DNA from: Tomocerus qinae
Taxonomy: Eukaryota > Arthropoda > Collembola > Entomobryomorpha > Tomoceridae
NCBI GenBank assembly: GCA_020055645.1
Contig: CM034547.1
Location: 26,560,513-26,624,512 of the forward strand
Reading direction: 5' to 3'
DNA length: 64,000 nucleotides
Under the pieces are notes generated by a model. That model was given only the letters and a program-made list of their open reading frames with translations, was not told the origin of the DNA and did no database searches. A program made the translations under genes and the position numbers. Below, one piece after another: positions 36,098 through 47,450 of the stretch. Within the stretch, counting starts at the first letter, position 1; every line of letters starts with the position of its first letter.

Positions 36098-38107
36098 AAA
36101 CCTACAGCAAGCCGTAACAGAAGCTCGCCTGATTAAAGGTTAACATGTACATATTTTGGTAGACAAAAAGTACTCGCACGTAGCACAAAACCGAGCGTAC
36201 GGATTTTGATCAAACTTTCAGAATTGGGTCTTTATATATGTAGCCATGACATTAAAAATTCAGACATTGATATTATAGGGAAACGAAGCTATATTATTTG
36301 AAAAATCAACAAAAAATCTAAATTGATTATTGTTGACTATGAAAATCAACAGAAAATCAAAATTGATGAATGTTGACTATGAAAATTAACAGAAAATCAA
36401 AATTGATTAAAGTTGACTATGAAAATCAACAGAAAATCAAAGTTCAGTAATGTTGACTATGAAAATCAACAGAAAATCAAAATTGATTAATTGTGAATAT
36501 GAAAATTAACAGAAAATCAAAATTGATAAATTTTGAATATGAAAATTAACAGAAAATCTAAATTGATAAATTTTGAATATGAAAATCAACAGAAAATCAA
36601 AATTGATTAATGTTGACAATGAAAATCAATAGAAAATCAAAATTGATTAATGTTGACTATGAAAGTCAACAGAAAATCAAAATTGATAAATGTTGACTAT
36701 GAAAATCAACAGAAAGTCAAAATTGATTGATATTAATATTGACTTGACTATCAAAATCAATACAAATCAGAATATATTAATAACGACTATCAAGATCAAT
36801 GCATAAGAAAATCTATTAATATTGACTATCAAAATCAATACAAATCAGAATATATTAATAACGACTATCAAGATCAATGCATGAGAAAATATATTAATAT
36901 TGACTATCAAAGTAGTCAAAACATAATAAAAATATATTAATATTGACTATCAAAGTCAATACATAATGAAAATATATTAATATTGACTATCAAAGTCAAT
37001 ACATAATGAAAATATATTAATATTGACTATCAAAGTCAATACATAATGAAAATATATTAATATTGACTATCAAAGTCAATACATAATGAAAATATATTAA
37101 TATTGACTATCAAAGTCAATACATAATGAAAATATATTAATATTGACTATCAAAGTCAATACATAATGAAAATATATTAATATTGACTATCAAAGTCAAT
37201 ACATAATGAAAATATATTAATATTGACTATCAAAGTCAATACATAATGAAAATATATTAATATTGACTATTAAAGTCAATACATAATGAAAATATATTAA
37301 TATTGACTATCAAAGTCAATACATAATGAAAATATATTAATATTGACTATCAAAGTCAATACATAATGAAAATATATTAATATTGACTATCAAAGTCAAT
37401 ACATAATGAAAATATATTAATATTGACTATCAAAGTCAATACATAATGAAAATATATTAATATTGACTATTAAAGTCAATACATAATGAAAATATATTAA
37501 TATTGACTATCAAAGTCAATACATAATGAAAATATATTAATATTGACTATCAAAGTCAATACATAATGAAAATATATTAATATTGACTATTAAAGTCAAT
37601 ACATAATGAAAATATATTAATATTGACTATCAAAGTCAATACATAATGAAAATATATTAATATTGACTGTTAAATTCAAGACAAACTTGAAACAGATTCG
37701 TTATTTTACTTTTAAAGGTAATTTTCCGGTTTTGTTATTTTACTATATAATTTCAGTTTTAGTAGAAGCGGCATGATATAGTTTATACCATCCCGCTAAC
37801 AATCTATAGGAAACGGTATTACAATTTTCAATGCCCATTTTTCACTTTAACTATCAAAATGAAGACAAAGTGAGCGCGCGGTATCTCAGCAACCTATGGA
37901 CCGATTTACCCCAAAATCAATAGGGATCGTCAGTGGTCCATAGGCATTGTTTTTGCCAAGTTTGGTCTATATCCGTCATTGCTTTCGAAAGTTATCGTGG
38001 GTACGGACGAACGGACGGACGGACGAACGGACGGACGGACGAACGGACGGACGGACGGACGGACAGACTGTGCGGTTCTATAAGCTCGCTTACTCAGGCG
38101 AGCTAAA
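36098..38107 (+). repeat. Macrosatellite-type unit C
   Basis: Starts CCTACAGCAAGCCGTAACAG and ends TATAAGCTCGCTTACTCAGG then CGAGCT. It contains the 40-bp minisatellites (36.3-37.67 kb), a palindrome-rich spacer, GAAGACAAAGTGAGCGCGCG at about 37860 and a long GGAC/GAAC tract at 38003-38065. The 130-bp link before it (35966-36097) matches that after it (38107-38238), so units B, C and D are tandem. Confidence 0.8.
36895..37670. repeat. 40-bp minisatellite, homogenised
   Basis: About 19 nearly identical copies of AATATTGACTATCAAAGTCA then ATACATAATGAAAATATATT. Each unit contains the inverted repeat TTGACTATCAAAGTCAA. The inverted counterpart lies at 22690-22990. Confidence 0.97.
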
Positions 38108-38238
38108 ATTGGCGTAACTTCCGTTATATTTGTCCTAAAAAATCGTTTAATACCTCGTTCGATATCAGAATGATTTAAGGAACACTATTAAGTAGGTTGC
38201 AGTCATCCCCTAACAGGGGAAGGGGGTAAAATCATAAA

Positions 38239-39455
38239 ACCTACAGCAAGCCGTAACAGAAGCTCGCCTGAGTAAAGTTTACCGTGTACACATTTTGGTA
38301 GCGAAAAGTACTCGCACGTTACACCAAACCGAGCGTACGGATTTTGATCAAAGTTTCAGAAATGAGTCTTTATATATGTATCTACGACATATTAAAAATT
38401 CAGACATTGAAATTATAAGGAAACGGGAGCTATATCATTTGAAATATCAACATAAAATCAAAATTGATAAAATTGTTGACCACGAAAATCAATCGAAAAT
38501 CAAAATTGATTAATGTTGACAATGAAAATCAACCAAAAATCAAAATTGATTAATGTTGACAATCAAAATCAACCGAAAATTAAAGTACATTAATGTTGAC
38601 TATAAAAATCAACGTAAAATCAAAGTACATTAATGTTGACCATAAAAATCAACAGAAAATTAAAGTAGATCAATGTTGACTGTAAAATTCAAAAGAAAAT
38701 CAAATTACATTATTATTGACTATAAAAATCAATGGAAAATCAAAATTGATTAATGCTGACTATGAAAATCAACAGAAAATCAAAATTGATTAATGTTGAT
38801 TAAGAAAATCAACAGAAAATCAAAGCACATTAATGTTAACTATAAAAATCAACAGAAAATCAAAGCACATTAATGTTAACTATAAAAATCAACAGAAAAT
38901 CAAAGCACATTAATGTTTAATATGAAAATCAGCAGAAAATCTACTTTGATTGATTATGAGTATTAAAATCAACAGAAACTTAAATTTGGTTAATAATGAC
39001 TATCAAAATTAAAAAGAAATCGAAAAATGGAAATTTGACTATCAATTTGAATAGAAATGAGAAATTGATTTATTTTCGTCCTATGATGGTTATTTTGCAG
39101 TTTTATTTACGTTGATATAAAATCTTAAATTTGGTAGAAGCGGAGTTAAAAATTAGCATGATATAGTTTATACCATCCCGCTAACAATTAATAGGAAACA
39201 CAATTGAAATTTTTATGGCCCATTTTCTGCTTTGACTATCAAATAAAGACAAAGTGAGCGCGCGGTATCTCAGCAACTTATGGACCGATTTGAACCAAAA
39301 TCAATAGGGTTCGTCACTAGTCCATAGGCATTGTTTATGCGTAATTTGGTCACCTTCGGTCAATGCGTTCGAAAGTTATCGTGGGTCCGGACGGACGGAC
39401 GGACAGACAGTGCGATTCTATAAGCTGCCTTATTCAGGCGAGCTAAAAATTGACG
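38239..39455 (+). repeat. Macrosatellite-type unit D
   Basis: Same start (CCTACAGCAAGCCGTAACAG) and end (TTATTCAGGCGAGCT) as unit C. It holds a 40-bp minisatellite (38.46-38.99 kb), GACAAAGTGAGCGCGCGGTA at about 39248 and a short GGAC tract (39390-39405). A 72-codon frame at 38295-38513 is a shadow of the repeat. Confidence 0.8.
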
Positions 39456-39764
39456 TAACTTCCGTTATACTCGTCCTAAAAAATCGTTTAATACCTCGTT
39501 CGATATCAGAATGATTTAAGGAACATTATTAAACTAAAAATAGACACTGTTTTACTCTTTTGCCGCTATTTTTTTACATGACAAGCCAAGCAATGACCTA
39601 GCCGATCAGCACACTTGGTACAAGTCACCTGATCCGCTAAACCAATCAACACATTTGATTCAACTTGTGGGCAGTGGCTTAGTGGCTTCAACAAAAACAA
39701 AGAATTGTCCCATCTTCTATACCTCACTAACGCCCTCCATTATTTATCTATGCAACACAATACA

Positions 39765-39920
39765 GCCCGAACTATACTTCCCGTTTCATCGTTCACTTCA
39801 CGTTTGGTGACGTCAAAATGACGTCATATCACATTTCAAGATATTTTTAAATCACTGTAGTGACGTCATTTTGACGTCACCAAACGTACGTGACGATGAA
39901 ACGGGAAGTATAGTTTGAGC
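39765..39920. mobile_element. Palindromic MITE carrying four CRE-type sites
   Basis: Arms of about 65 bp begin with CAAACTATACTTCCCGTTTC (AAACTATAC in one, GAACTATAC in the other). Each arm ends in GTGACGTCAAAATGACGTCA, so TGACGTCA or a close variant occurs four times. The spacer is about 20 bp. No ORF. Confidence 0.85.
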
Positions 39921-40228
39921 TTAAGTGGATATCTTTACACTGTATGAGAATCTACTTCCACCAAGTATTAGCCCACCGATAATACTCGTTTTGGACGGTC
40001 TGGAGGGTAATAAACATTTATAATAAAACCTGCAATCTCTTTGTCAGTTTACACATAGACAATAGACGGATTTAGACATCTGCATTTTTGGATCCAATTA
40101 AGGTCAGCGTATTCCTAGTTACAGCTCTAGTTACACTGACTATCAAATTTGCCCGCAACTTTTTTTAGCAAAGTCCCTAAGGATCTGAGACGACTTATCC
40201 TACACACACATAGTTAATTTGAAAAAGA

Positions 40229-40425
40229 TACATCGAAACTTTCTTCATCGTTTCCTTATTGAAAATGTCACACTTTCGACTTTGTTTTCTAAGATACCGC
40301 AGTTTGAAAATTGAAACTTGATTTTTTGGTCAAAATGTTAAGTTAAAAACTAAAAATCTTAGACAACAAAGTTGAAAGTGTGAAATTTTCAATAAGGATA
40401 CGATGAAGAAAGTATCGGTGAATCT
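40229..40425. repeat. Long imperfect palindrome
   Basis: CGAAACTTTCTTCATCGTTT and AAATGTCACACTTTCGACTT on the left pair with their inverted copies ending near 40425, around an AT-rich loop. Unit E begins immediately after, so the palindrome may mark its insertion context. Confidence 0.8.
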
Positions 40426-40427
40426 TT

Positions 40428-41545
40428 TAGCTCGCCTGAGTAAGCGAGCTTATAGAACCGCACAGTCTGTCCGTACGTCGGTACGTCTGTACGTCCGTAC
40501 GTCCGTCGCCACTATAACTTTCGAAAGCATTGGTGGATATTGACCAATTTTGGCAAAAACAATGCCTATGAACTACTGACGATCCCTATTGAATTGGGGG
40601 TAAATCGGTTCATTGGTTGCTGAGATACCGCGCGCTCACTTTGTATTCATTTTGATAGTCAAAGTGAAAATTTGGCATCAAATGGACATTAAAAAGTTCA
40701 ATGGCGTTTCCTATAAATTGTTAGCGGATAGTATAAAATATTTCAATCCGCTTCTACCAAATTTGAGATTTTATAATAAAGCAAATTAAACCGGAAAATA
40801 ACTATTAGACGATGGAAAAAAATCTATTTTGGCTTTTTATTCCATTTTATAGTCAAATTTCCATTTTTTGATTTGCTTTAAATTTTGATAATCATTATTA
40901 ACTGATTTTAATTTTCTGTAGATTTTAATACTCATAATCAATCAAGATTGAATATCTGTTGATTTTCATAGTCAAAATTAATCAATTTTGGTTTTCTGTT
41001 GATTTTCATAGTCAACATTAATCAGTTTTGATTTTCTGTTGATTTTCATACTCAATATTAATCAATTTTGATTTTCGGTTGATTTTAATACTTAATATTA
41101 ATCAATTTTGATTTTCTGTTGATTTTAATACTTAATATTAATCAATTTTGATTTTCTGTTGATTTTCATAGTCAACATTAATCAGTTTTGATTTTCTGTT
41201 GATTTTCATACTCAATATTAATCAATTTTGATTTTCGGTTGATTTTAATACTTAATATTAATCAATTTTGATTTTCTGTTGATTTTAATACTTAATATTA
41301 ATCAATTTTGATTTTCTGTTGATTTTCATAGTCAACCATTATCTATTTTGATTTTCTGTTGATTTTCATAGTCAACAATTATCTATTTTGATTTTCTGTT
41401 GATTATGATAATCGATATCAATCAATTTTGATTTGATATATTTTGATCAAAATAAATTTATTTCTATTATTGTTAGATTACGACCAAAATGTGCACACGG
41501 TCCCCTTTACTCAGGCGAGCTTCTGTTACGGCTTGCTGTAGGTTT
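40428..41545 (-). repeat. Macrosatellite-type unit E (inverted)
   Basis: Begins TTTTAGCTCGCCTGAGTAAG and ends CTCAGGCGAGCTTCTGTTAC then GGCTTGCTGTAGG. It contains TCCGTACG tracts, the inverted GCGCGCTCACTTTGT block and the inverted 40-bp minisatellite (40.9-41.4 kb). From 41,545 to 42,830 I see no supported feature. Confidence 0.8.
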
Positions 41546-42831
41546 TTAAATTTACTATTTGTGTGTAGGACCAGTCGTCTCAGATTCTTAGGGACTTTGC
41601 GAAAAAATTTTTGCTTTGCTTATGACCAACTTGGTAGTCAAGTGGCTTATTAAATTGTCTGATCTGTCATGCAATTATATATCCTTGGCTGGATGGGCGC
41701 TAAAATATAAATGTTTTAAAGGGTGTGTGTTAGTTTGCCGTAAGCCGAGAAAGGGTTAATTTTAGAAAAAGACGAAGACATCGGGAGCAGGTAAAGAATA
41801 AGTTGCATAGGGTTTGTGAAAGTGTTGTGCTTGTGCCCCCTTCTTGTGCATGCCTAAACACTTGCTTCTCTTTCACATTGTATGGAGATTCTATAATGTC
41901 TATGTGACAGCAATGGTGTAATGTATGCATAAGTCAACCAATTTACAATGAATGTAAATGTGGTAAAATGGTAAATGTCCAGTTGCTTTGTACACCATAG
42001 ATCACGCATCTTTACTCTACATAAGCATAAAGTGGGGCATGCGCATGGGATTCTTTCATTATTCTTGAATAAATGTTTGTATCTATGTCCGTAATATTTT
42101 GTAATTAATGAGTAAGGGTAATATTTTGTAATTAATGAGCAAGGACTAGGCTATCAGTAGAGTCCAATCAACGGTCTATGATATTCGGGCCAATGCGCAG
42201 TCGCTAGAAATTTACTGATTTCAACATTTTCTAGCACAATTTATGTGCTAGGATTCAACTAGTATATCATACTTGACAGTATACTTTACTAGAATTATTA
42301 GTTGCTACTTTGTAATATATTATGCATTGGAAAATGAGATGTTATATTGAATGAAAATTAATTATCAATGCAATGGAAAATACTTAGTTAAAATATTTAT
42401 ACTCATTCGAACTTTGCGATTTACGTTGTAAATCAGTTGAATGAGTTAAAAGACTGTGGCCCAAAATTTTGGCTCCGGGAGACAAAATCTGCCTCCAACT
42501 TGTTCTCCACTTTCCTGTTATAGTGGCGCTGAGACGAAAATTGTAAAGGGAACCCCCTTATCACTAACTAGACCTGGCGTTTATTTTCGAAAACAAAGTC
42601 ACCTTGTTTAGCGGGATTTTAAATATCGCTAGGTCAGTCTCCTAACTAGAAAATACTGCATAAATTATAATTATGTACAAGCATAACTTTTAGCGCGCGT
42701 TGCTTTTGCTAACAAAGTTTGTAACCACCACTGCGATTCTACCCATATTTCTTCTCTATTTTTGAGCTAGTTCATAAAAATTCGATGGAAAGTGCAAAAT
42801 TTTATTATTTAAAAGGAAAAAAGGGAATAAC

Positions 42832-43056
42832 TTGATAGTGTTTAACGATATAATATATATAAATGCAAACAATAGCAAGACAGGAAATATCCAATACTGG
42901 ACATGCCAATCTGGTTGTGGAGTTCGAGTAACAACTCAAAATAATAATTTAATTAATGAAGGCAATCAATGGCACCACACACATGGGCAACAAATAGTAG
43001 AAATAATAATATTTCTATGGGAAAATACTCAAAACTACAACACGCCCCAGAGCTGA
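42832..43056 (+). pseudogene. FLYWCH zinc-finger fragment
   Basis: A 74-codon frame has the FLYWCH pattern: an N-terminal F-x-Y segment (IVFNDIIYI), then QYWTC, a second Cys (SGCGVRV) and the terminal HHTHG, that is Cys-Cys-His-His order. FLYWCH modules occur in MULE transposases and in some host DNA-binding proteins. No transposase domain follows, and the frame ends about 25 residues after the finger, so this is probably a transposon relic. A short host gene or an isolated exon cannot be excluded. Confidence 0.6.
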
Positions 43057-43374
43057 GTACTTTTCTTTGCGTAGAGTGGAGAGAGTACTCAATCAGGACT
43101 GGTGGATATAGTTCGCGCTGACGAAAATTGAAAAAATTCTCTATAAATTGAAACTGGTCGTTTACACTTATACGAATCTACGCAAATCTACGAAGGTAGC
43201 GGGGAAAACCCTACTATATTAACTATTATAAGGTTAACATGGGACCGTATAAACCCAAAAACCGACTTTCGGTCGACGGCCTTGTGATGTAGCACAAGGT
43301 GGCGGACCGTTGGCCGTTGCGTCTATATTTTAGTATCTTGATCCCACCTTAAGTAAGCGCTAGATGATAATTAC

Positions 43375-43689
43375 CGATCCGTCCGACGACGTGTACAAAA
43401 TGAAAGCCAAAATGGGTTTTTTGTTGGTTGAGGGAAAGACGATGACAGCCCCGGCTCCGGTCTCAAGGCTTTCTTTAACTTCATACAGGGACTCTTCAAA
43501 CTCGGTCCAATGTCCACTAGACTTATCTTGCACTGCCACAACCACCATATAATCCTCAAAATTCACCGTTTTTAAAATTCCTTTGTTAGAACTAGAACTG
43601 GATAAAGTTACATGAAGACCCGGGTAGAGACTAGGGCTTTCCAAGAAGTCGTCAAGCTCGCACGGGCTAATTAGTGTTACCACTCCATC
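43375..43689 (-). CDS. UBE2O-like protein, internal exon 3
   Basis: A 105-codon exon bounded by an AG acceptor (43690-43691) and a GT donor (43373-43374, GGTAATTATC on the minus strand), both phase 0. It begins DGVVTLISPCEL and continues LYPGLHVTL. With the end of exon 2 this resembles the conserved CR2 region of UBE2O (…VxWxDGxVxxxISxxEL…pGdxV). Exon 2 lies 57 bases upstream across a short intron (43690-43746). The next candidate exon of the same gene is about 14.6 kb away at 28758, beyond the satellites. Confidence 0.65.
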
Positions 43690-44042
43690 CTAGATAATTA
43701 ATTAGTTAAATAGGTATCACATGTGCGCATTAAATATTGATTATACCTTTAGCCAAATGACTTGGAGTAGAGACGTCATGTCGACGACTTGCACAAGGAC
43801 AGTCGTGTTATCCTCTAATACATCGTTGATGATGTTGTGATCCTTAAATTCCTCGTGAGAATTCTTAGGGTGCATTGCCCACAGATTTTCTTGGACGACA
43901 ATCATGTCATCCTTCAGCTTTAAATTCCGTATTGATCCTAGATGTACACTTAAATTTTCAAACGGCTTCAATCGTCGAGTGAAGTTTTGCTGCAAGTCAG
44001 CTTCGTTAAGACAATGCTTTGGTCTTGGTCTGCATCTCATAC

Positions 44043-44518
44043 TATTAGAGAGCAGAGCTCCCCACAATTCATACACTAAAAGGAGCGAACAGTCTAGTGC
44101 GCCGTTCCCTCCACCCTAACATTCCTTCCAGCAAAGGAAATACAAATTGTCGTAGTAGTCGACATGCTGCTCAGCTTCAGCCTACACATCCATTCGGTCA
44201 GCCATTGCACCAACACTGAGAACCTCGTCTTCTCCAGTATTTCTTATATTCTAAATTCAATTCTGATCTTTGTCAATTAAGTAACTGTCATATTAAATTG
44301 TGCTACTTTAAACTATACTACGGAAGTCTATTGGCAATTGGATTGATTGGGCAAGCACGAAACCTAACCCCGAGATACATTGAATCATAATTCATATTTT
44401 ATATTATATTATTATTATAATATTTAGTAATACACATACAACATTACATTCACATTCCCCTCAAATTATAATGAGTTTGCTGTTACTACAGTAGAACAGC
44501 GGCAGACTCATAATAAAG
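44043..44518 (+). repeat. 5' long terminal repeat (476 bp)
   Basis: Begins TATTAGAGAGCAGAGCTCCC and ends GACTCATAATAAAG. Identical to 48516-48991 as far as I can read, with a constant offset of 4473 throughout (no indels). The ends are not the usual TG...CA. Confidence 0.96.
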
Positions 44519-44533
44519 TGACACCCAACGCTA
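44519..44533 (+). promoter_or_regulatory. Possible primer-binding site
   Basis: TGACACCCAACGCT directly follows the 5' LTR. It resembles the tRNA-Lys type PBS (TGGCGCCCAAC) with two G-to-A differences. Position is right; identity is tentative. Confidence 0.45.
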
Positions 44534-44616
44534 AAATTGCTTTCAATCTCTCCATTGTCAAGACGTCTTCAGTGAAAAAAATTGAAGAAAAACGAAGATT
44601 CATCTTTACTACTACT

Positions 44617-44765
44617 ACAAGTCGTACTAGTTGACTTGTCTTCGTTATCGTCATCTGTCGCAAAGTCGCACTAGTTGACTTACGGTATCCTTCATCATCC
44701 ATCGACATAAGTCGCAATACTTGACTTATCCTATATCATCAAAATAAGTCGTATTAGTTGACTTA
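44617..44765 (+). other. Four-hairpin array in the retrotransposon leader
   Basis: Hairpins at 44617-44639, 44663-44681, 44707-44729 and 44745-44765 share stem core AAGTC/GACTT and 9-nt loops of the form GYANTASTT (GTACTAGTT, GCACTAGTT, GCAATACTT, GTATTAGTT). Outer pairs covary: ACAAG/CTTGT in the first, ATAAG/CTTAT in the third, TAAG/CTTA in the fourth. They lie between LTR and gag, where packaging or dimerisation signals of retroelements usually sit. Confidence 0.75.
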
Positions 44766-44867
44766 CTGGATCTCCAATTTTCATCGAGCTGGAACACTTG
44801 GCTATTCAATGTCTACTACAAAACATCGAACTAAAACGGTAAATAACACAATATAATATAATCTAGC

Positions 44868-45107
44868 ATGGTACCTATTTCTCTGTCAGAATTAATTCAC
44901 CCTGATTTCATTACGTATGGTTTTGTCAAAATTTTTCCAAAAGAATTGCCTATGACAATGACTGAATACAAAATCTGTATCGGTGTCGAACACTTATTCA
45001 ATTCTCGATTGTTTTTGCAAAATACATCCGACTTATCAACTACACTTTTCTATTGTGTGATGAACGGATACAGATTTTATTCAGTGCAGTTCAGTGAAAT
45101 TAACTAA
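44868..45107 (+). CDS. Short leader ORF, unknown
   Basis: An ATG-started 79-codon frame in the leader of the LTR element, containing Thr/Tyr/Phe-rich sequence (…LPMTMTEYKICIGVEHLF…). No domain recognised. Its position upstream of gag would make it an upstream ORF on the genomic RNA if translated. It may be chance. Confidence 0.25.
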   Translation: MVPISLSELIHPDFITYGFVKIFPKELPMTMTEYKICIGVEHLFNSRLFLQNTSDLSTTLFYCVMNGYRFYSVQFSEIN

Positions 45108-45548
45108 TATATCATTCATTTTCAAAAAATCTAACAAAATTTTTCTAAACTATTTGTCTCAAGTAACCCCTACCTACCTAAGCTTGCCGTATTACTTGGC
45201 AGACATTTTTCTTAAAAACGCCTACCTTCCTTCTAATGACCTCGAACTTTCAGAACATTCCAGACCTATCTGTTAATCAGCATAATTACCTCTCGCCTAC
45301 ATACGTTATCTATCGAACATTTTGTTTCAATGCTATTTTAGTATTCATTTTTCCAATCATTGTGTATGGAGACGATATTACAATATTATTATCACAGTCA
45401 ATAGTTTTCATTTACTTTATTTAAAACTTACCTACTTACTAGTATAATATATTTCAACAAAGTTTTAACAATTTATCTTGTCTTTTACCTACCTTGCTGT
45501 CTCCACTCCACATTTGAATAATTATCTCAATTATTTAGATAACTTTGC

Positions 45549-47276
45549 ATGGAGAGGGATAGAAGCGTAGAAAGAGGACATAGAGAGAGGTTAGAGCTAG
45601 GTAACGCAGTTAATGTAGATAATAATATTCAACCAGCTAATAATATTCCTATCGAACCTGCATTTCTGAATCCAGAAATACTTTGGGAAAACGCTTCTAC
45701 AATCTTTACTTCGGACTCTCGTCCAACTACACCAGATATTTTTGTCAGTTATTCTAATAGTTCTAATCACAGTATGGATAATTTACCTGATTTACCTGAA
45801 GAACTGCAAGCCATCATTCCACAAGAGCGTAGACAAATGCTAGATAGATATCTTGCTCAAGCAGTTGAAGTATTAGTACGTAACAATAACGCACAACCAG
45901 TAGCTAATCAAATCCAACAGCCAGGTCACATTCAAAATCGTCTAGACATTCAGCCTCTACAAAGAGACAGACAATTTATCATAAATGCTCCTAATCCTAA
46001 CCTAAAGATACCACAATACAATCCTAAAACTACCACAGCTAATAACTATTTAAATGATGTGGAAATTTATTTCCAAGCTCAGCATTATGAACGAAATAGA
46101 TGGTTTAATCTAATTCCGAGTATTCTAGCTAAAGAAAATGAGCAGTGGTACGACCTAATCAAGAATCAGATAGCGACATGGGATGAATTCCGAGACATAT
46201 TTAATGCAAAATACGACTCACCAACTATTCAGAACGAAAGAAAAAGAACTCTGTACACAAGACGCCAGCAATCCAATGAAGCTGTCGAGACATATGTCTA
46301 CGACATGATCACCTTGGCTCAACAAATAAATCCAAATGAAGTCATGGAAGTCTCCGTCAACCGAGCAAGAGATGGCTTTATTCCTCGACTACGATTGGCA
46401 GTCAGCCACGTTGAATATCTCACGGCCGATGACCTCATTGCTGCCGCTAAGGTTGCATTAAAAAACTTACAGGACGCAGAAAGGTATAAAGCAGGCCTTC
46501 CTCCAGCAACCAAGCAAGAAGCAGATAAGCGCTTTCGAGAACAAAATTCCTCAGACCACCCTCAGAACCATGTAAATCCTCATGGAGAAGAAAATACTTC
46601 CTTCGACTCCGAAGAAAGCTTCAAAGGGCGATTCAATTCTCGTCGTTGTTATAATAATAACAATGGCTATTTTCGTAACAATCATAATAATCCTAATCCT
46701 AATAATATACAAAATAATAGTACTAATCATTCTAATTCTAACACCAACAGAGACGAGCGTAATAATAACTCGAGACAACAGTCAAACAGAGGTGCTCACT
46801 CATCATCAAACTCTCGTCAACCCGCTAACAATCCGAATTACGATGTAAAATGCAGAAAATGCACCGGCTTTGGGCATGCTACTCCAGATTGTCCAAATAC
46901 ACATGGAGTTATGATGACACTCGTTCATGATGATGGCCGTAATACTTGGCCAACATCAGCGAACGAAAACTACTACTATAATTCTCAACCTTCGACTTCT
47001 CAGGCTTCAAACGACCGTAATTCTTGTGCAGCTCCGACTCCCCATCACTATCATGACCGTAATACTTGGTCATTGTCACAACACAACAATGACCGTACTA
47101 CTTGGTCATCGTCACAACACAACAATAACCGTACTACTTGGTCTTCTTCGCAGCAGAGAGACAACATATCAAATCAAGCAGAAACACTAACAGAAGATCT
47201 ACATAATTCTCAGGATGGTGTTAGTGGTAAATCAAACAATCATAGCTGGGAAATGCATCCCTATTTTTCATCTTAA
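45549..47276 (+). CDS. gag: Gag polyprotein (Ty3/gypsy type)
   Basis: 575 residues, ATG start. Residues 1-150 are Asn/Gln-rich with Pro tracts. Residues about 155-320 form a retrotransposon Gag capsid domain (IPQYNPKTTTANNYLNDVEI, then a Trp-rich helix region WFNLIP...WYDLI...WDEFRDIFNAKY, and VETYVYDMITLAQQI). Residues 340-430 are basic and Asn-rich. A CCHC zinc knuckle lies at about 434-447 (CRKCTGFGHATPDC, fitting C-x2-C-x4-H-x4-C). The tail (about 470-545) repeats a motif like DRTTWSSSQHNN about four times. The protein should assemble virus-like particles and bind the element's RNA. No frameshift or stop is present, so it appears functional. No pol follows. Confidence 0.92.
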   Translation: MERDRSVERGHRERLELGNAVNVDNNIQPANNIPIEPAFLNPEILWENASTIFTSDSRPTTPDIFVSYSNSSNHSMDNLPDLPEELQAIIPQERRQMLDRYLAQAVEVLVRNNNAQPVANQIQQPGHIQNRLDIQPLQRDRQFIINAPNPNLKIPQYNPKTTTANNYLNDVEIYFQAQHYERNRWFNLIPSILAKENEQWYDLIKNQIATWDEFRDIFNAKYDSPTIQNERKRTLYTRRQQSNEAVETYVYDMITLAQQINPNEVMEVSVNRARDGFIPRLRLAVSHVEYLTADDLIAAAKVALKNLQDAERYKAGLPPATKQEADKRFREQNSSDHPQNHVNPHGEENTSFDSEESFKGRFNSRRCYNNNNGYFRNNHNNPNPNNIQNNSTNHSNSNTNRDERNNNSRQQSNRGAHSSSNSRQPANNPNYDVKCRKCTGFGHATPDCPNTHGVMMTLVHDDGRNTWPTSANENYYYNSQPSTSQASNDRNSCAAPTPHHYHDRNTWSLSQHNNDRTTWSSSQHNNNRTTWSSSQQRDNISNQAETLTEDLHNSQDGVSGKSNNHSWEMHPYFSS

Positions 47277-47450
47277 TTCTCACATAACTATTAATTAGTA
47301 CATAAAATTAACATGCTAGATTTTAGGTACATGCACCCAATTGCTATAATATTATCATCATATATGAATATATTGGAAAGGAAGATTTAGTCTCTCACGA
47401 CAACCAATGCAATTTAGAATGGATTTCTGTATAAATTGTATTATTGTATA

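Noticed and set aside
30130-37670. CRISPR-like look of regularly repeated palindromic units
   Set aside because: No unique spacers, no cas genes, eukaryotic context; the variable and constant parts are all monomer variants.
43364-43552. Plus-strand ORF opposite the UBE2O-like exon
   Set aside because: The minus-strand exon has splice sites and family resemblance; the plus frame is its shadow.
46582-46848. Overlapping ORFs within gag in other frames
   Set aside because: Shadow frames of an Asn-codon-rich region, with Ile/Val runs; no independent support.
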